From contig SKON01000033.1 in assembly GCA_007120035.1 (NCBI GenBank), positions 1 to 36,514 of the forward strand: a stretch of DNA of 36,514 bases, written 5' to 3'. A program made the position numbers and the translations under genes. This document shows, one piece after another, positions 7,982 through 16,300 of the stretch. This DNA is from Myxococcales bacterium. Its GTDB lineage: Bacteria > Myxococcota_A > Bradymonadia > Bradymonadales > Bradymonadaceae. Each line of letters opens with the position of its first letter. Position 1 is the first letter of the stretch. The notes beneath the pieces are model-generated. The model saw nothing but the letters and a program-made list of their open reading frames with translations. It did not search any database and had not been told where the DNA came from.

Positions 7982-8827
7982 CTACTCAGCGGTGGTGTGG
8001 TTTCGATGATGGCCGCTGGCACGCTTTCTCTCATACATTTTCGAGTCCGCCTGGCGCAGGGCATCGCGGAGATCAGCCCCGGAGGGAGCCAGGGCGCCGC
8101 CGATGGAGAGGGCGACATGGCCCTCGACGTGGGACTCCAGACGGTGGACCAGGTCGTTGAGGGTGAGCTCTCGGATCGCCGGGACGAGAAGGGCGAACTC
8201 GTCGCCGCCGATGCGGCAGAGGACATCTTCGTGGCGGACGCACTCCGAGAGGAGCTGCCCGGTCTGTTGCAAGACCCAGTCTCCGGCGTGGTGGCCCTGT
8301 TGATCATTGATCTTTTTCAGACCGTCGAGGTCGATCATCACCACTGCGATGGACTGGTGGCGGGACTTCTCCAGCCGAGAGAGCTGCTCTTCGAAATAGG
8401 CGCGGTTGTGGAGGCCTGTGATGGGGTCATGGAAGGTCAGGCGCCGGATCTGGTTTTCGTACTCTCGACGCTCGGTCGCGTCGCGAATCACGACCAGGAC
8501 CGACGTACAGCCATCGACCATGACAGGGCTCAAGGCGATGTCCACGGGGATCCGGGACCGGTCCTTGTGGACGGCTTCCAGGGCGAAGCGGGCGCCCATG
8601 ACCCGAGGCGAAGGCCCGTCGAGGTAGCTCTGGCGAAGCGTGACGTGGTGTTGCCGGGACTCCTCGGGGACGAGCTCCTCCACGGGGACTCCCTGGAGCT
8701 CCTCAGGGTCGTAACCCAGGAGAGAGACGGCCGGGTTGGCGCTTTGAATCAATCCCTGGTCGTCGACGAGGAGGATGGTGTCCGGGAGATGGTCCCAGAG
8801 GCGCTGCAGGATGGTAGGGGAGAGCAT
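7982..8827 (-). CDS. PAS-GGDEF diguanylate cyclase
   Basis: A 281-residue soluble protein: a PAS domain (about residues 10-118), a short linker helix, and a GGDEF domain (~125-275). The active site is intact GGDEF (207-211), and an RxxD inhibitory site (RHED, 198-201) lies exactly five residues before it, so product feedback by c-di-GMP is expected. The substrate-binding region FHDPITGLHNRAYF and the C-terminal ADSKMYERKRASG are canonical. No membrane segment and no EAL domain are present. It makes c-di-GMP from two GTP in the cytoplasm in response to a signal at the PAS domain. It is transcribed in the same direction as the MCE operon, 84 bp upstream, so read-through is possible. Confidence 0.95.
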   Translation of the reverse strand: MLSPTILQRLWDHLPDTILLVDDQGLIQSANPAVSLLGYDPEELQGVPVEELVPEESRQHHVTLRQSYLDGPSPRVMGARFALEAVHKDRSRIPVDIALSPVMVDGCTSVLVVIRDATERREYENQIRRLTFHDPITGLHNRAYFEEQLSRLEKSRHQSIAVVMIDLDGLKKINDQQGHHAGDWVLQQTGQLLSECVRHEDVLCRIGGDEFALLVPAIRELTLNDLVHRLESHVEGHVALSIGGALAPSGADLRDALRQADSKMYERKRASGHHRNHTTAE

Positions 8828-8870
8828 ATGGGCAGGGCGTGCTGTAAAAGAGGGGAAAACTGTTCACCGG

Positions 8871-8899
8871 AGTGTACAATTTTGTTGCCGTAGGGGCAA
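8871..8899 (-). promoter_or_regulatory. candidate sigma70 promoter for the diguanylate cyclase gene
   Basis: On the minus strand a TTGCCC -35 box (8894-8899) is 17 bp from a TACACT -10 box (8871-8876), about 40 bp upstream of the cyclase ATG. Each box matches four of six consensus bases. A perfect 6-bp inverted repeat (8884-8900) overlaps the -35 box. Confidence 0.4.
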
Positions 8900-8900
8900 C
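8884..8900. repeat. short perfect inverted repeat (GTTGCC/GGCAAC)
   Basis: Two 6-bp arms are separated by 5 bases. It overlaps the candidate -35 box of the cyclase promoter, which fits an operator. There is no T-run after either arm in the sense direction, so it does not look like an intrinsic terminator. Confidence 0.4.
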
Positions 8901-8931
8901 GGTTTCGAGAAGCCGATTACGCCCGGAGCGG

Positions 8932-9257
8932 GCGGGTGTGATCCACGTTGATCGGCTGGCCCGCAGCCCGCAGCGGGCCTTGGCCCGCGAGGACTCTCGG
9001 GCGAAGCCCGACTCGCGAAGCCTCGTGGCCTTGGCCCGAGGAGAGGTTCCGCGCCGCCCTCTATCTCCGTTACACAAACCGGTCCTCCTCGGCGGTTCGT
9101 CCACCACCGACCCCAGGAGGCGAATCTGGCACCTCTCCTCGGGCCAAGGCCGCGAGGCTCGGCGAGTCGGGCCTGAAACCGCGGCCCGAACGTCCTCGCG
9201 GGCCAAGGCCCGCTGCGGAATGGAGACAACCCACCGGCAGAGACCGATCACACCCGC
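8932..9257. repeat. long imperfect inverted repeat
   Basis: The arms are 8932-9047 and 9131-9257, with an 83-bp central spacer. Perfectly complementary blocks, in order from the outside: 12 bp (8932-8943 with 9246-9257), 27 bp (8968-8994 with 9192-9218), 11 bp (9006-9016 with 9162-9172), 7 bp (9019-9025 with 9153-9159) and 21 bp (9027-9047 with 9131-9151). The arms are themselves rich in small palindromes such as GGCCTTGGCC and GCCCGCAGCGGGC. This resembles a pair of inverted dispersed REP/BIME-like units. No transposase, target-site duplication or known family was recognised. Confidence 0.85.
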
Positions 9258-9271
9258 AGCGGGTTCTGAGC

Positions 9272-9300
9272 TTGACTCGTCGGGTAGGATCGACTAGGTA
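9272..9300 (+). promoter_or_regulatory. weak candidate promoter for rplC
   Basis: TTGACT (9272-9277) is followed after 17 bp by TAGGTA (9295-9300). The -35 is good but the -10 is poor. An alternative -10, TAGGAT at 9285-9290, lacks a well-placed -35. It lies just downstream of the long inverted repeat, so a transcript from here would not include that hairpin. Confidence 0.3.
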
Positions 9301-9396
9301 TCGCCGGTCTTATGCTTCGCCCCCGGCCTTTATGGGCCGTGCTCCGCTGCCAATTCGGGTATGAGCGCTGAGGGGTCACTCTTGAGGAGGCTTGTG

Positions 9397-10077
9397 ATGG
9401 GTAAGGGACTGATCGGTAAAAAAGTGGGGATGACTCAGGTCTTCGACGGCGAAGGAAACCGGGTAGCCGTGACAGTAGTGAAGGTCGACGGCAACGTGGT
9501 GGTGCAGAAGAAGAGCGCCCACGGGAAGGACGGCTATTCGGCGCTGAAAGTCGGGTTTGGGGACGTGAAGAAGCTGGAGAAAGAGGGGACCGAGCCCCGG
9601 TGGCGGCTGAACAAGCCCCGGACCGGTGTGTTCCTGAAGGCCGGGATCGACCGTCCTCGCCGCCACCTCCGTGAGTTCCGGATGCCCGAGACGGCCCTGG
9701 ATAACTACGAGGTGGGGCAGGAGCTGGGCGCCGACACCTTCAACAACGGCGACTGGATCGACGTGACGGGCACCTCCAAGGGGCGAGGGTTCACGGGCGT
9801 GATGAAGCGTCATAACTTCGCCGGCGCCAAGGCGTCTCACGGTGTGCACGAGTTCTTCCGTCACGGTGGCTCCATCGGGATGTCGGCCACCCCTGGTCGG
9901 GTGTTTCGCGGCAAGAAGATGGCCGGCCAGCACGGGAACGCCCGGGTCACGGTGCAGAACCTCCGGATCATGGGTGTGATGCCGGAAGAGAACGCCTTGA
10001 TGATCCGCGGTGGAATCCCGGGGCCCAACGGCGGAATCGTGACGATTCGTCCGGCGATCAAAAAGCAGACGACCTGA
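9397..10077 (+). CDS. rplC: 50S ribosomal protein L3
   Basis: A 226-residue L3 of bacterial type, full length. It begins MGKGLIGKKVGMTQVF and contains the central extension KASHGVHEFFRHGGSIGMSATPGRVFRGKKMAGQHGN region near the peptidyl-transferase centre. The start at 9397 has a strong GAGGAGG site (9384-9390) six bases upstream; the ATG at 9361 is not needed. L3 is an early assembly protein of the large subunit. In most bacteria rplC lies between rpsJ and rplD in the S10 operon. Here neither neighbour is present: a non-coding repeat lies upstream and a cNMP-domain protein downstream. The site that E. coli PrmB methylates (Gln in a GSIGQNQTPG context) reads GSIGMSATPG. Confidence 0.97.
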   Translation: MGKGLIGKKVGMTQVFDGEGNRVAVTVVKVDGNVVVQKKSAHGKDGYSALKVGFGDVKKLEKEGTEPRWRLNKPRTGVFLKAGIDRPRRHLREFRMPETALDNYEVGQELGADTFNNGDWIDVTGTSKGRGFTGVMKRHNFAGAKASHGVHEFFRHGGSIGMSATPGRVFRGKKMAGQHGNARVTVQNLRIMGVMPEENALMIRGGIPGPNGGIVTIRPAIKKQTT

Positions 10078-10152
10078 GCGAGAAGTTGCTCACCCGGGGG
10101 GGCGTCGGTTTGACAAGGTGAGGGCCCTGTCAGTACGCTGCAGGTTGGTGCG

Positions 10153-11850
10153 ATGCTGTCGCGGGTTCTCGGTGGCCGGCCGGATATGTCCTCGAAAAAA
10201 CTACGAAAATACCTGGCGTTCTATCGCAAGACGCTGCAGGAGGATCCCGAGAATATCGAGGCTCGCCTCCGGCTGGCCGTCCTGTTTCGGGAGATGGGGC
10301 GTATCGCCCATGCGATCGAGGAGTATTCGACGGCGGCCAAGCTCCTGGCCAGCCAGGGGCTTCCCCTGGAGGCAATCGCCGCCTGCAAGACGATCCTTGA
10401 GCTCGACCCATCGCACCAAGACACGCAGTTTTTTTTGGCGCGGCTCTATGCCCGGGTGCCGGAAGCGACGGGAGACGTGGTGCGGGTGGCCCGGCCCATG
10501 GAGGGGACCAGTGGGCCGGTCCGGGCGGGCACGGATCCGGGGCGTCCGATGGCGGCGATCGCCGCCGAGGAGGTAGCGATCACCCTGGAGAGTCCGAAGA
10601 TGTCGCGGGCGGAGCTGGCGACGACCATCGAGACCGACTACGGAGAGGCGATCACCTCCCCGGTGCCGGCGAAGGCGATCCCCCGGTTTGATGAGGAGGA
10701 GCTCTATGATGGGGATGTCACCAGCGTGGAGCGGCCGTCGCAGCGGCGGTTGAGCGAGGAGAGCACGGGGGAGCGGACGGTGATGCAGAACCCTCTGGAG
10801 CAGGAGGTGCTTCGAGATCAGGCCGAGGTGGAGGAGTTTCAGGACGAGCAGGTCGTGGACCTGGCCCTCTTCGACCTGGAGAGCCTGGAGCTCGACGACG
10901 ATGACACCGTGGACTGGGAGGACCGGGTGTCCTTGTGGGAGGGGCAGGAGGAGCCGAGCACCCGTGAGTTGATGCTCGATGACACCAGCGGGGTGAGGCC
11001 CCGGCCCAAGCAGATGCGAAAGGAGTTTCGGATCTCGGCGCTTCCGGAGATCCCGCTCTTCAGCAAGCTGCCGCGGCAGGTCTTCCTGGACTTCTTGAAC
11101 GCCATGGAGATGGGGCGAGCCCAACCGGGGGAGGTGATCCTCTCGCCCGATGATCCCGCCAGTGGACTCTTTGTGATCATGAGGGGTTGGGTGCGAGTGG
11201 AGCGGGAGCTCAGCGACGGGCGGGTCGTGGAGTTGGCTCAGATGGGGGAGGGAGAGGTGTTTGGGGAGTTTCGCCTGTTGACCGGAGACGACCGGGAGTC
11301 CCAGGTCGTGGCGGAGACGGAGGTGGAGTTCTTCGCCGTGAGCGACGAGGTGGTCTACGAAATCGGGCGGGATCATCCCGAGATGTGGGATGTGCTGTGG
11401 GGTTTCTACTACGAGCGGATGCTGAACCACTCGATGGCGGCGAGCGAGATCTTCGGGAACCTCAACGCCGAGGAGCGGGATCTGGTGGCCCGGCACTTCG
11501 ATCTCAGCGAGGCTCTGGCCGACGACGTGCTCTTTCGGATCGGCGAGAGCGTGGAGTACCTGTCGTTGATTGTCAGCGGATCCGTGGAGATCCGGGTAGG
11601 GAGCGATGCGGTGACCACGCTACAGCAGGGAGACTTCCTGGGGGTGACGCCCTGCGCGATCGACGGACCGGCGGGGGCGACGGCGGTGGCCCAGACGGAT
11701 CTCGTGCTCTTGCAGATGCCGGGGCGGATCTTTCGGGATCTGTTGTACGGGCTCCCCGATGTGGCTGAGGCGGTCCGGCAGGAGGTGCGGGAGCGCAACG
11801 CCGTGGCGGGCGTGGAAGAGGACCGACCGCTGTTGACGAAGCTTCTTTGA
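10153..11850 (+). CDS. TPR and double cyclic-nucleotide-binding-domain protein
   Basis: A 565-residue cytoplasmic protein. Residues ~15-105 form TPR-like helices. Residues ~110-285 are an acidic, low-complexity linker. Two Crp-type cNMP-binding folds follow at about 297-410 and 430-535. The first has a recognisable phosphate-binding cassette, GEVFGEFRLLTGDDRESQVV, with the Gly-Glu and an Arg nearby. The second (QQGDFLGVTPCAIDGPAG) lacks the Glu and Arg and is probably non-binding. No helix-turn-helix follows, so it is not a Crp-type DNA-binding regulator. The start may instead be the ATG at 10186 (MSSKKLRKYLAFY); neither start has a clear Shine-Dalgarno sequence. It lies 75 bp after rplC. Function unknown; a signal-sensing scaffold is inference. 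Confidence 0.85.
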   Translation: MLSRVLGGRPDMSSKKLRKYLAFYRKTLQEDPENIEARLRLAVLFREMGRIAHAIEEYSTAAKLLASQGLPLEAIAACKTILELDPSHQDTQFFLARLYARVPEATGDVVRVARPMEGTSGPVRAGTDPGRPMAAIAAEEVAITLESPKMSRAELATTIETDYGEAITSPVPAKAIPRFDEEELYDGDVTSVERPSQRRLSEESTGERTVMQNPLEQEVLRDQAEVEEFQDEQVVDLALFDLESLELDDDDTVDWEDRVSLWEGQEEPSTRELMLDDTSGVRPRPKQMRKEFRISALPEIPLFSKLPRQVFLDFLNAMEMGRAQPGEVILSPDDPASGLFVIMRGWVRVERELSDGRVVELAQMGEGEVFGEFRLLTGDDRESQVVAETEVEFFAVSDEVVYEIGRDHPEMWDVLWGFYYERMLNHSMAASEIFGNLNAEERDLVARHFDLSEALADDVLFRIGESVEYLSLIVSGSVEIRVGSDAVTTLQQGDFLGVTPCAIDGPAGATAVAQTDLVLLQMPGRIFRDLLYGLPDVAEAVRQEVRERNAVAGVEEDRPLLTKLL

Positions 11851-11857
11851 CGGAGCT

Positions 11858-12463
11858 TTACCGGCGCCCGAACTTGGCGGTCCACCAGGTCGCGTAGGGG
11901 CCGCCGTCGACGACGGAAAGGCCGATGCCGACGTCGTTGGAGTCGCCAGCCATCATGTTTCGACAGTGTCCGGGGGAGGTAGCCCAGCCGTTGACGGTGG
12001 CCTCCGGGGTGCCGTACCCGGCGGCGGCGTTCTCGGCGCGCGGGGAGCCCTCGTATCCGGCGTCGATGGCTCGTTGGCTAAAGGAACTCCCGTCGCTCCC
12101 GGTGTGGGTGAGCTCGCCGTGCTCCCCCATGTCGAGGCTATGGCAACGAGAGGCGGCCATGAGGGCCGGGTCGATCCGAAGGGGGCCTGCGGGGGGCATC
12201 TGAGTGTCGCCACAGGTGGCGCCGGCGGCCCGGAGCTGGTTGATCAGCTCGACGACTTCCTCAGCGGCGTCAAGCCACTCGGCGGGCCATTGTTGCTCGA
12301 AGGCACAGTCAAGGGGGCAGTCGGGGTCATCCTCCAGAGAGCAGGCCGCGCCGTTGGGGTTACTGGGACCACCGGAGCCTCCTGAGGAGCGACCGTCGTC
12401 GCCACAGCCTAGGGTGAGTAGGGCGATGATGGCGAGGAGGACCGGGACGTGAATAGGGGGCAT
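11858..12463 (-). CDS. CAP/SCP-domain lipoprotein
   Basis: A 201-residue protein with a lipoprotein signal (LTLGC, Cys20), a Gly/Ser-rich linker, and a CAP (SCP/PR-1, PF00188 type) domain from about residue 65 to the end. Visible CAP elements are the SRCHSLDM helix, HGELTHTGSDGSSFSQR with the metal-site-type His, the ENAAAG turn, GWATSPGHCRNMM with the second His, and the final WWTAKFG strand. Several cysteines outside the lipobox could pair in the periplasm. Function of bacterial CAP lipoproteins is mostly unknown. It starts 3 bp after the methyltransferase stop, so it is the last gene of a minus-strand operon, and it converges with the cNMP-domain gene 7 bp away. Confidence 0.9.
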   Translation of the reverse strand: MPPIHVPVLLAIIALLTLGCGDDGRSSGGSGGPSNPNGAACSLEDDPDCPLDCAFEQQWPAEWLDAAEEVVELINQLRAAGATCGDTQMPPAGPLRIDPALMAASRCHSLDMGEHGELTHTGSDGSSFSQRAIDAGYEGSPRAENAAAGYGTPEATVNGWATSPGHCRNMMAGDSNDVGIGLSVVDGGPYATWWTAKFGRR

Positions 12464-12466
12464 GGG

Positions 12467-13309
12467 TCAGACCGCCGGGCGAGAGAAGTCCTGGTTCAGG
12501 GTGGCGTCGGAGCGCTCCCCGGAGAAGAACATCACAGCACCATGGGTGGAGAAGCTCACGTCGTCAAAGCCTGCGGCCCGGACTTCTTGGAGCAGGAACT
12601 CGGTGCTGCGGAGCATCGGGTAGATTCCATAGCGTTCGTATCGCTCGAGCACCACATCGGCCACGTCGGTCTGGGCGCGGACCAGGGCGCTGCCGGAGAA
12701 GAAGCCCTGGTCCTCGAGGCATCGGTGAAACTCAGCCAGGGCGCTGACGCGGTCGGTGAAGCCGTGGAGGCCGTTGAGGCTCTGGAGGCTGCGGACCACG
12801 CCGTCTCGAAAAGGCAGGTTGCTGTAGTCGGCCCGCACGAGCTGGAAGGGAAGGGAGACCTTGGAGAGTCGCTTCTGGGCTTTGAAGAGCATCTTCCAGC
12901 TCTTGTCGACCCCCAGGATCAGGGCGTCGTGGTGGTCAGCGACGACGGGCGCCAGGGCCAGGCCCGTGCCGATGGGGGCTTCCAGGTAGATCCCGCCGCG
13001 AGCGCGGCCGAGGGCGCGGTTCTCGTGGTCCACGTACCGCAAGGGGCTGCAGCGCCAGATAGCGAGGCTCATCACGGGGGCTACGAAGTTGTAGATACCA
13101 GCGATGACGTTGGAGAGGGTCTCGGTGCGATAGCTTCCGGGGAGAGGGGGACTCTCGGGGGCCACCAGATCGGGGATGCCGCGAACGATCGGGTAGTGGC
13201 TGTCGCAATCGGAGCAGATCAGGTCAGGGCGACGACCGCTGCCGATGGTCAGTTCGAGACCGCCGCAGGACGGGCACTTGAGGATGTCGAGGACTTCGGG
13301 CTGGATCAT
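12467..13309 (-). CDS. SAM-dependent methyltransferase with N-terminal Trm112-like zinc ribbon
   Basis: A 280-residue protein. Residues 1-50 are a Trm112-like ribbon with CPSC (12-15) and a second CSDC pair, followed by SHYPIVRGIPDLV, the typical end of this domain. The rest is a class I methyltransferase fold. Motif I reads YLEAPIGTGLAL, with Glu and Pro in place of the usual Asp and Gly; the acidic end of motif II is in LGVDKS; a D-Y-S-N-LPF stretch matches the acidic adenine-binding loop and following strand. UbiE/RlmA-like small-molecule or RNA methylation is possible; the substrate cannot be read from the sequence. It lies between the large TPR gene (58 bp upstream) and the CAP lipoprotein gene (3 bp downstream). 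Confidence 0.85.
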   Translation of the reverse strand: MIQPEVLDILKCPSCGGLELTIGSGRRPDLICSDCDSHYPIVRGIPDLVAPESPPLPGSYRTETLSNVIAGIYNFVAPVMSLAIWRCSPLRYVDHENRALGRARGGIYLEAPIGTGLALAPVVADHHDALILGVDKSWKMLFKAQKRLSKVSLPFQLVRADYSNLPFRDGVVRSLQSLNGLHGFTDRVSALAEFHRCLEDQGFFSGSALVRAQTDVADVVLERYERYGIYPMLRSTEFLLQEVRAAGFDDVSFSTHGAVMFFSGERSDATLNQDFSRPAV

Positions 13310-13367
13310 GTGGGGCTCAAGCGGCTCGGGGACCTAATGGGAGGAAACTACCACAGCCGCTGAAAGA

Positions 13368-16300
13368 TCAGCAATCCTCGGGGCGTTCCATGTCTTCGAA
13401 GACCGCCCGTCGCAGGGAGGTGGGCTCGAGGTCGTCGACCTCTTCCCAGAGGCCACAGTGGTGGGGGACCAGGGTGAGGGCTTTTCGGAAGGCGTCGGCG
13501 ACGGCGTCGTTGTTGGGGCGTCGTTGGGCTGCTTCCCATCGGGCCCGGGCCACCTCCACTCGCCAGTGGGGGCTGTCGTCGAGGTCATCGAACCGTTCGA
13601 TCTGGCGAGCGACGAGGTTGTGGCCCGTGGCTCGCCGAGCCTGCTCGATGGCGACTCGTTCGGCGAGGAGTTCTCGTTGTTCCATGGGGGAGCCGAAGCC
13701 TCCCCGGGCGCGGTCGGCGAAGCCGATGTTCTCAATGGCGTCGCGGTTTCGGCCCTGGTGGCGTCGCAGGGCGGCGAAGGACGCCCAGGCTCGAGGACCC
13801 CACTCACCGTGTCGAAGGAGAGACCGAAGGGCGGCCTCTACCTCTTCGCCGTCGAAGTCCCCGAGGAAGAGGGACGCCGTGGCCTCCCCATAGATGGCCT
13901 CGGGGACGAGGAAGAAGGCGCCTTGCTGAGCGCTAGAGAAGCGGTCGCGAGCCCGCTCGAACCGCCCGGTGGCCATCGCCAGGGCGCCTTCCATGGCGAG
14001 GTGCTCCGGGGACCCCAGGAGTTGTGCCGGGAGCTCGTCGAGGAGTTCCCGGATCTCGGAGGGTTCGCCGGATGTCAAGAGGTGGCGAGCCCGCATGAGT
14101 TGAAGGGTACCCGTGGAGCCCCCACGAGAGGCGAAGGTCTCCAGAATCTCCCCGGCGGCCTCGAGTTCGCCATCCATCAAGTGCCAGCGGAAGCGAGCCT
14201 CCAGGGCCCACGGGGAGTCCCGGTCTACCGAGAGGGCGGAGCAAAGGATCTGGCTGCGGTCTTCATGGCGGCTGTCCAGGGCCAAAAGGCAGCGGAGTCT
14301 TCGGGTCTCGGGAGTGTTGGGGAGCTCTTCGACGAGTTCCGCGGCCCTTCGGTGGTGGTCGAGGAAGAGTTGTCGGCTCTCGGCAAAGTTTGCCAGGGCC
14401 AGCCAGGTCTCGGCGTGGAGCGTGGCGAGCACCGGGGGAAGGTCGTCGGGGAGCCCCTCCAAGAGCGTGAGGGCCTCCTCGGCGTCGCCGCGATGGGCCG
14501 ATACCCAGGCCCGCAACACAGGGCTGGCCTCTTCGTCGGCTTCTTCGAGGGCGTCGACGAGGGCGATCACGGCGTCGCGATCATGCTGGCGAGCTCGGAC
14601 CATAGCGAGGCGGACCGTGGCCTCCAGCTCAGTTAGCGAATGAGGCTCCAAGCGGTCCGCCGCGGCGCTCAGATCTCCGGAGAGGAGGTGGAGCCGGCCC
14701 AGGGCGAGGTCGAAATAGGGATGGCGAGTGTCGGTTCCGGGGGTCCGGGAGAGGACGGCCTGGGCCTCTCGGAGCTCGCCCTCCTCCAAGAGGACGTCGA
14801 TCAAGAAGGTCACGATGGAGTGTTCCAGGGGGGCGATGTTCACCGCTTCCTGGAGTGCCGAGCGTTGGGCCTCGCGCTCTCTGTCAGTGCCGAGGAACCG
14901 AGCCCTCAGCTTCCAGGCATGGGCACGCTCCAGGGGGGAGGCGTGAGGGTGATCGGGGTCCCGGAGGGGGCCGAGGAACTCTTCTGCGGCCTCGAGGTCG
15001 TCGGCGTGCTCCGCCAGGAGTAGCTGGAAGCCGACGTGATGGGGGGGCATCCGTTCGGTGACGTCTTGTAAGAATTCGTTCGCTTCGTCGGGATCACCGG
15101 AGGCCATCAGGCGGGCTCGGGTGAAGGCCATGGCCGGGGTGTTCTCGGGGAAGGTGCGGGCTGCTCGCTGGTGGCGATCGGCGTCGGCGGCCAGGACCAG
15201 GATATCGCCGACCGCCAGGAGCACCAGGCGGTGTTCGGGGTTCAGGAGGTGCTGTTCCGTCAGGGCCAGAGCGCCGGGGAGATCCCCTTCGGAGAGGAGT
15301 CGATAGCCAGCGGCGGCGAATCCGAGCTGGGTGGTCGGCTCGGGCCACGGCTGAACGTCGATCTCGGCTCCGAAGCGGGCGGTGAGGCGGGCCTCGGCGA
15401 AGGCCTGCAGATCACGGGCTCGTTGGAGCCGGCGGTCCACGGATCGGCCCGGAAGGGGAGCGCTGAGCACCCGGAGCGCGGACTCCAATGAGGCGGCCGG
15501 CAGGAGCTGGTACTCCGTCAGCTGGCGAGCGTCTCGAAGGGCGGCCAGGTGGCTGGAGTAGAGGTCGGCGTCGATGGCGCGCTCGATGGTGGAGATCTGG
15601 TCGTCGATCTGGGCGGTGGCGACGATGTAGTAGATCACGGTCATGCCGGCGGCGCAGACCACGAGGGCCGTCAGGATGGCGATCGCCGCCGCGCGTCGAG
15701 GAGACTGCAGGGCCCGGTCCCGAATCAGAGCGGTGAACTGGCGGACTGAGCTACGACGGGGAACCGCAGCGGGATTGACGTCGGTAGAGTCAACTTGGCG
15801 TCGATACCCACGGAGGTCGACCTTGGGTGAGGCGGGTTCCGGGGCCGGCGCCGGGTCCCGGCTCGGGGAGAGAGCAGGAGCGGGATCGGGATCGGGATCG
15901 GCTTTCCTAGGAGTGGGCCCGGGAGAGAAATCGTCGTCCATCAGGCTCGCGGCCAGGGGTTCCTCCAGGTTCCACTGGAGGTCCTCCGGGGGAGGCACAA
16001 GCCCTTCTTCCATCGCCGGATCCGTGACGTACCGGGGCATCTCGAAGGCTCGGTCGATCTCGCCGGGGCGGACCGGATCATGGACCGGTTCGGGTTCGGG
16101 GGTCGACGAGGTGGGGTCGGGGATGGTCTTGAGGACCGTGGGCTCATCGGCGACGGCGTCGAGCTCGACCTGGGCGATAGTCTTGAGCATGGTCGGTTCG
16201 TCGGCGATGGCGTCTCGGTCGGCTTCTCGCTCCACCTCGGCCATGGTCTTGACGGTGGTCACCTCGTCGGGTGCGGCGGTCTCGTAGGCCGGGATCGGTC

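Larger units (their letters stand above)
8828..9396. other. non-coding gap between the cyclase gene and rplC
   Basis: This 569-bp gap holds the candidate cyclase promoter (8871-8899), a long inverted repeat (8932-9257), a candidate rplC promoter (9272-9300) and the rplC ribosome binding site (9384-9390). Open frames on both strands across it are by-products of the repeat and mirror one another; none has a recognisable domain. No tRNA fold was found. Confidence 0.6.

Noticed and set aside
7493-8893. Plus-strand frame of 466 codons across the lipoprotein and GGDEF genes
   Set aside because: Overlaps two well-supported genes on the minus strand and has no recognisable domain.
8864-9364. Overlapping frames on both strands in the non-coding gap, with similar Arg/Ala/Leu-rich translations
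   Set aside because: They resemble each other because the DNA is an inverted repeat; no ribosome binding site or domain supports them.
13458-14636. Plus-strand frame of 392 codons opposite the large TPR gene
   Set aside because: Gly/Glu/Val-rich mirror of the TPR coding sequence, with no start context or domain.
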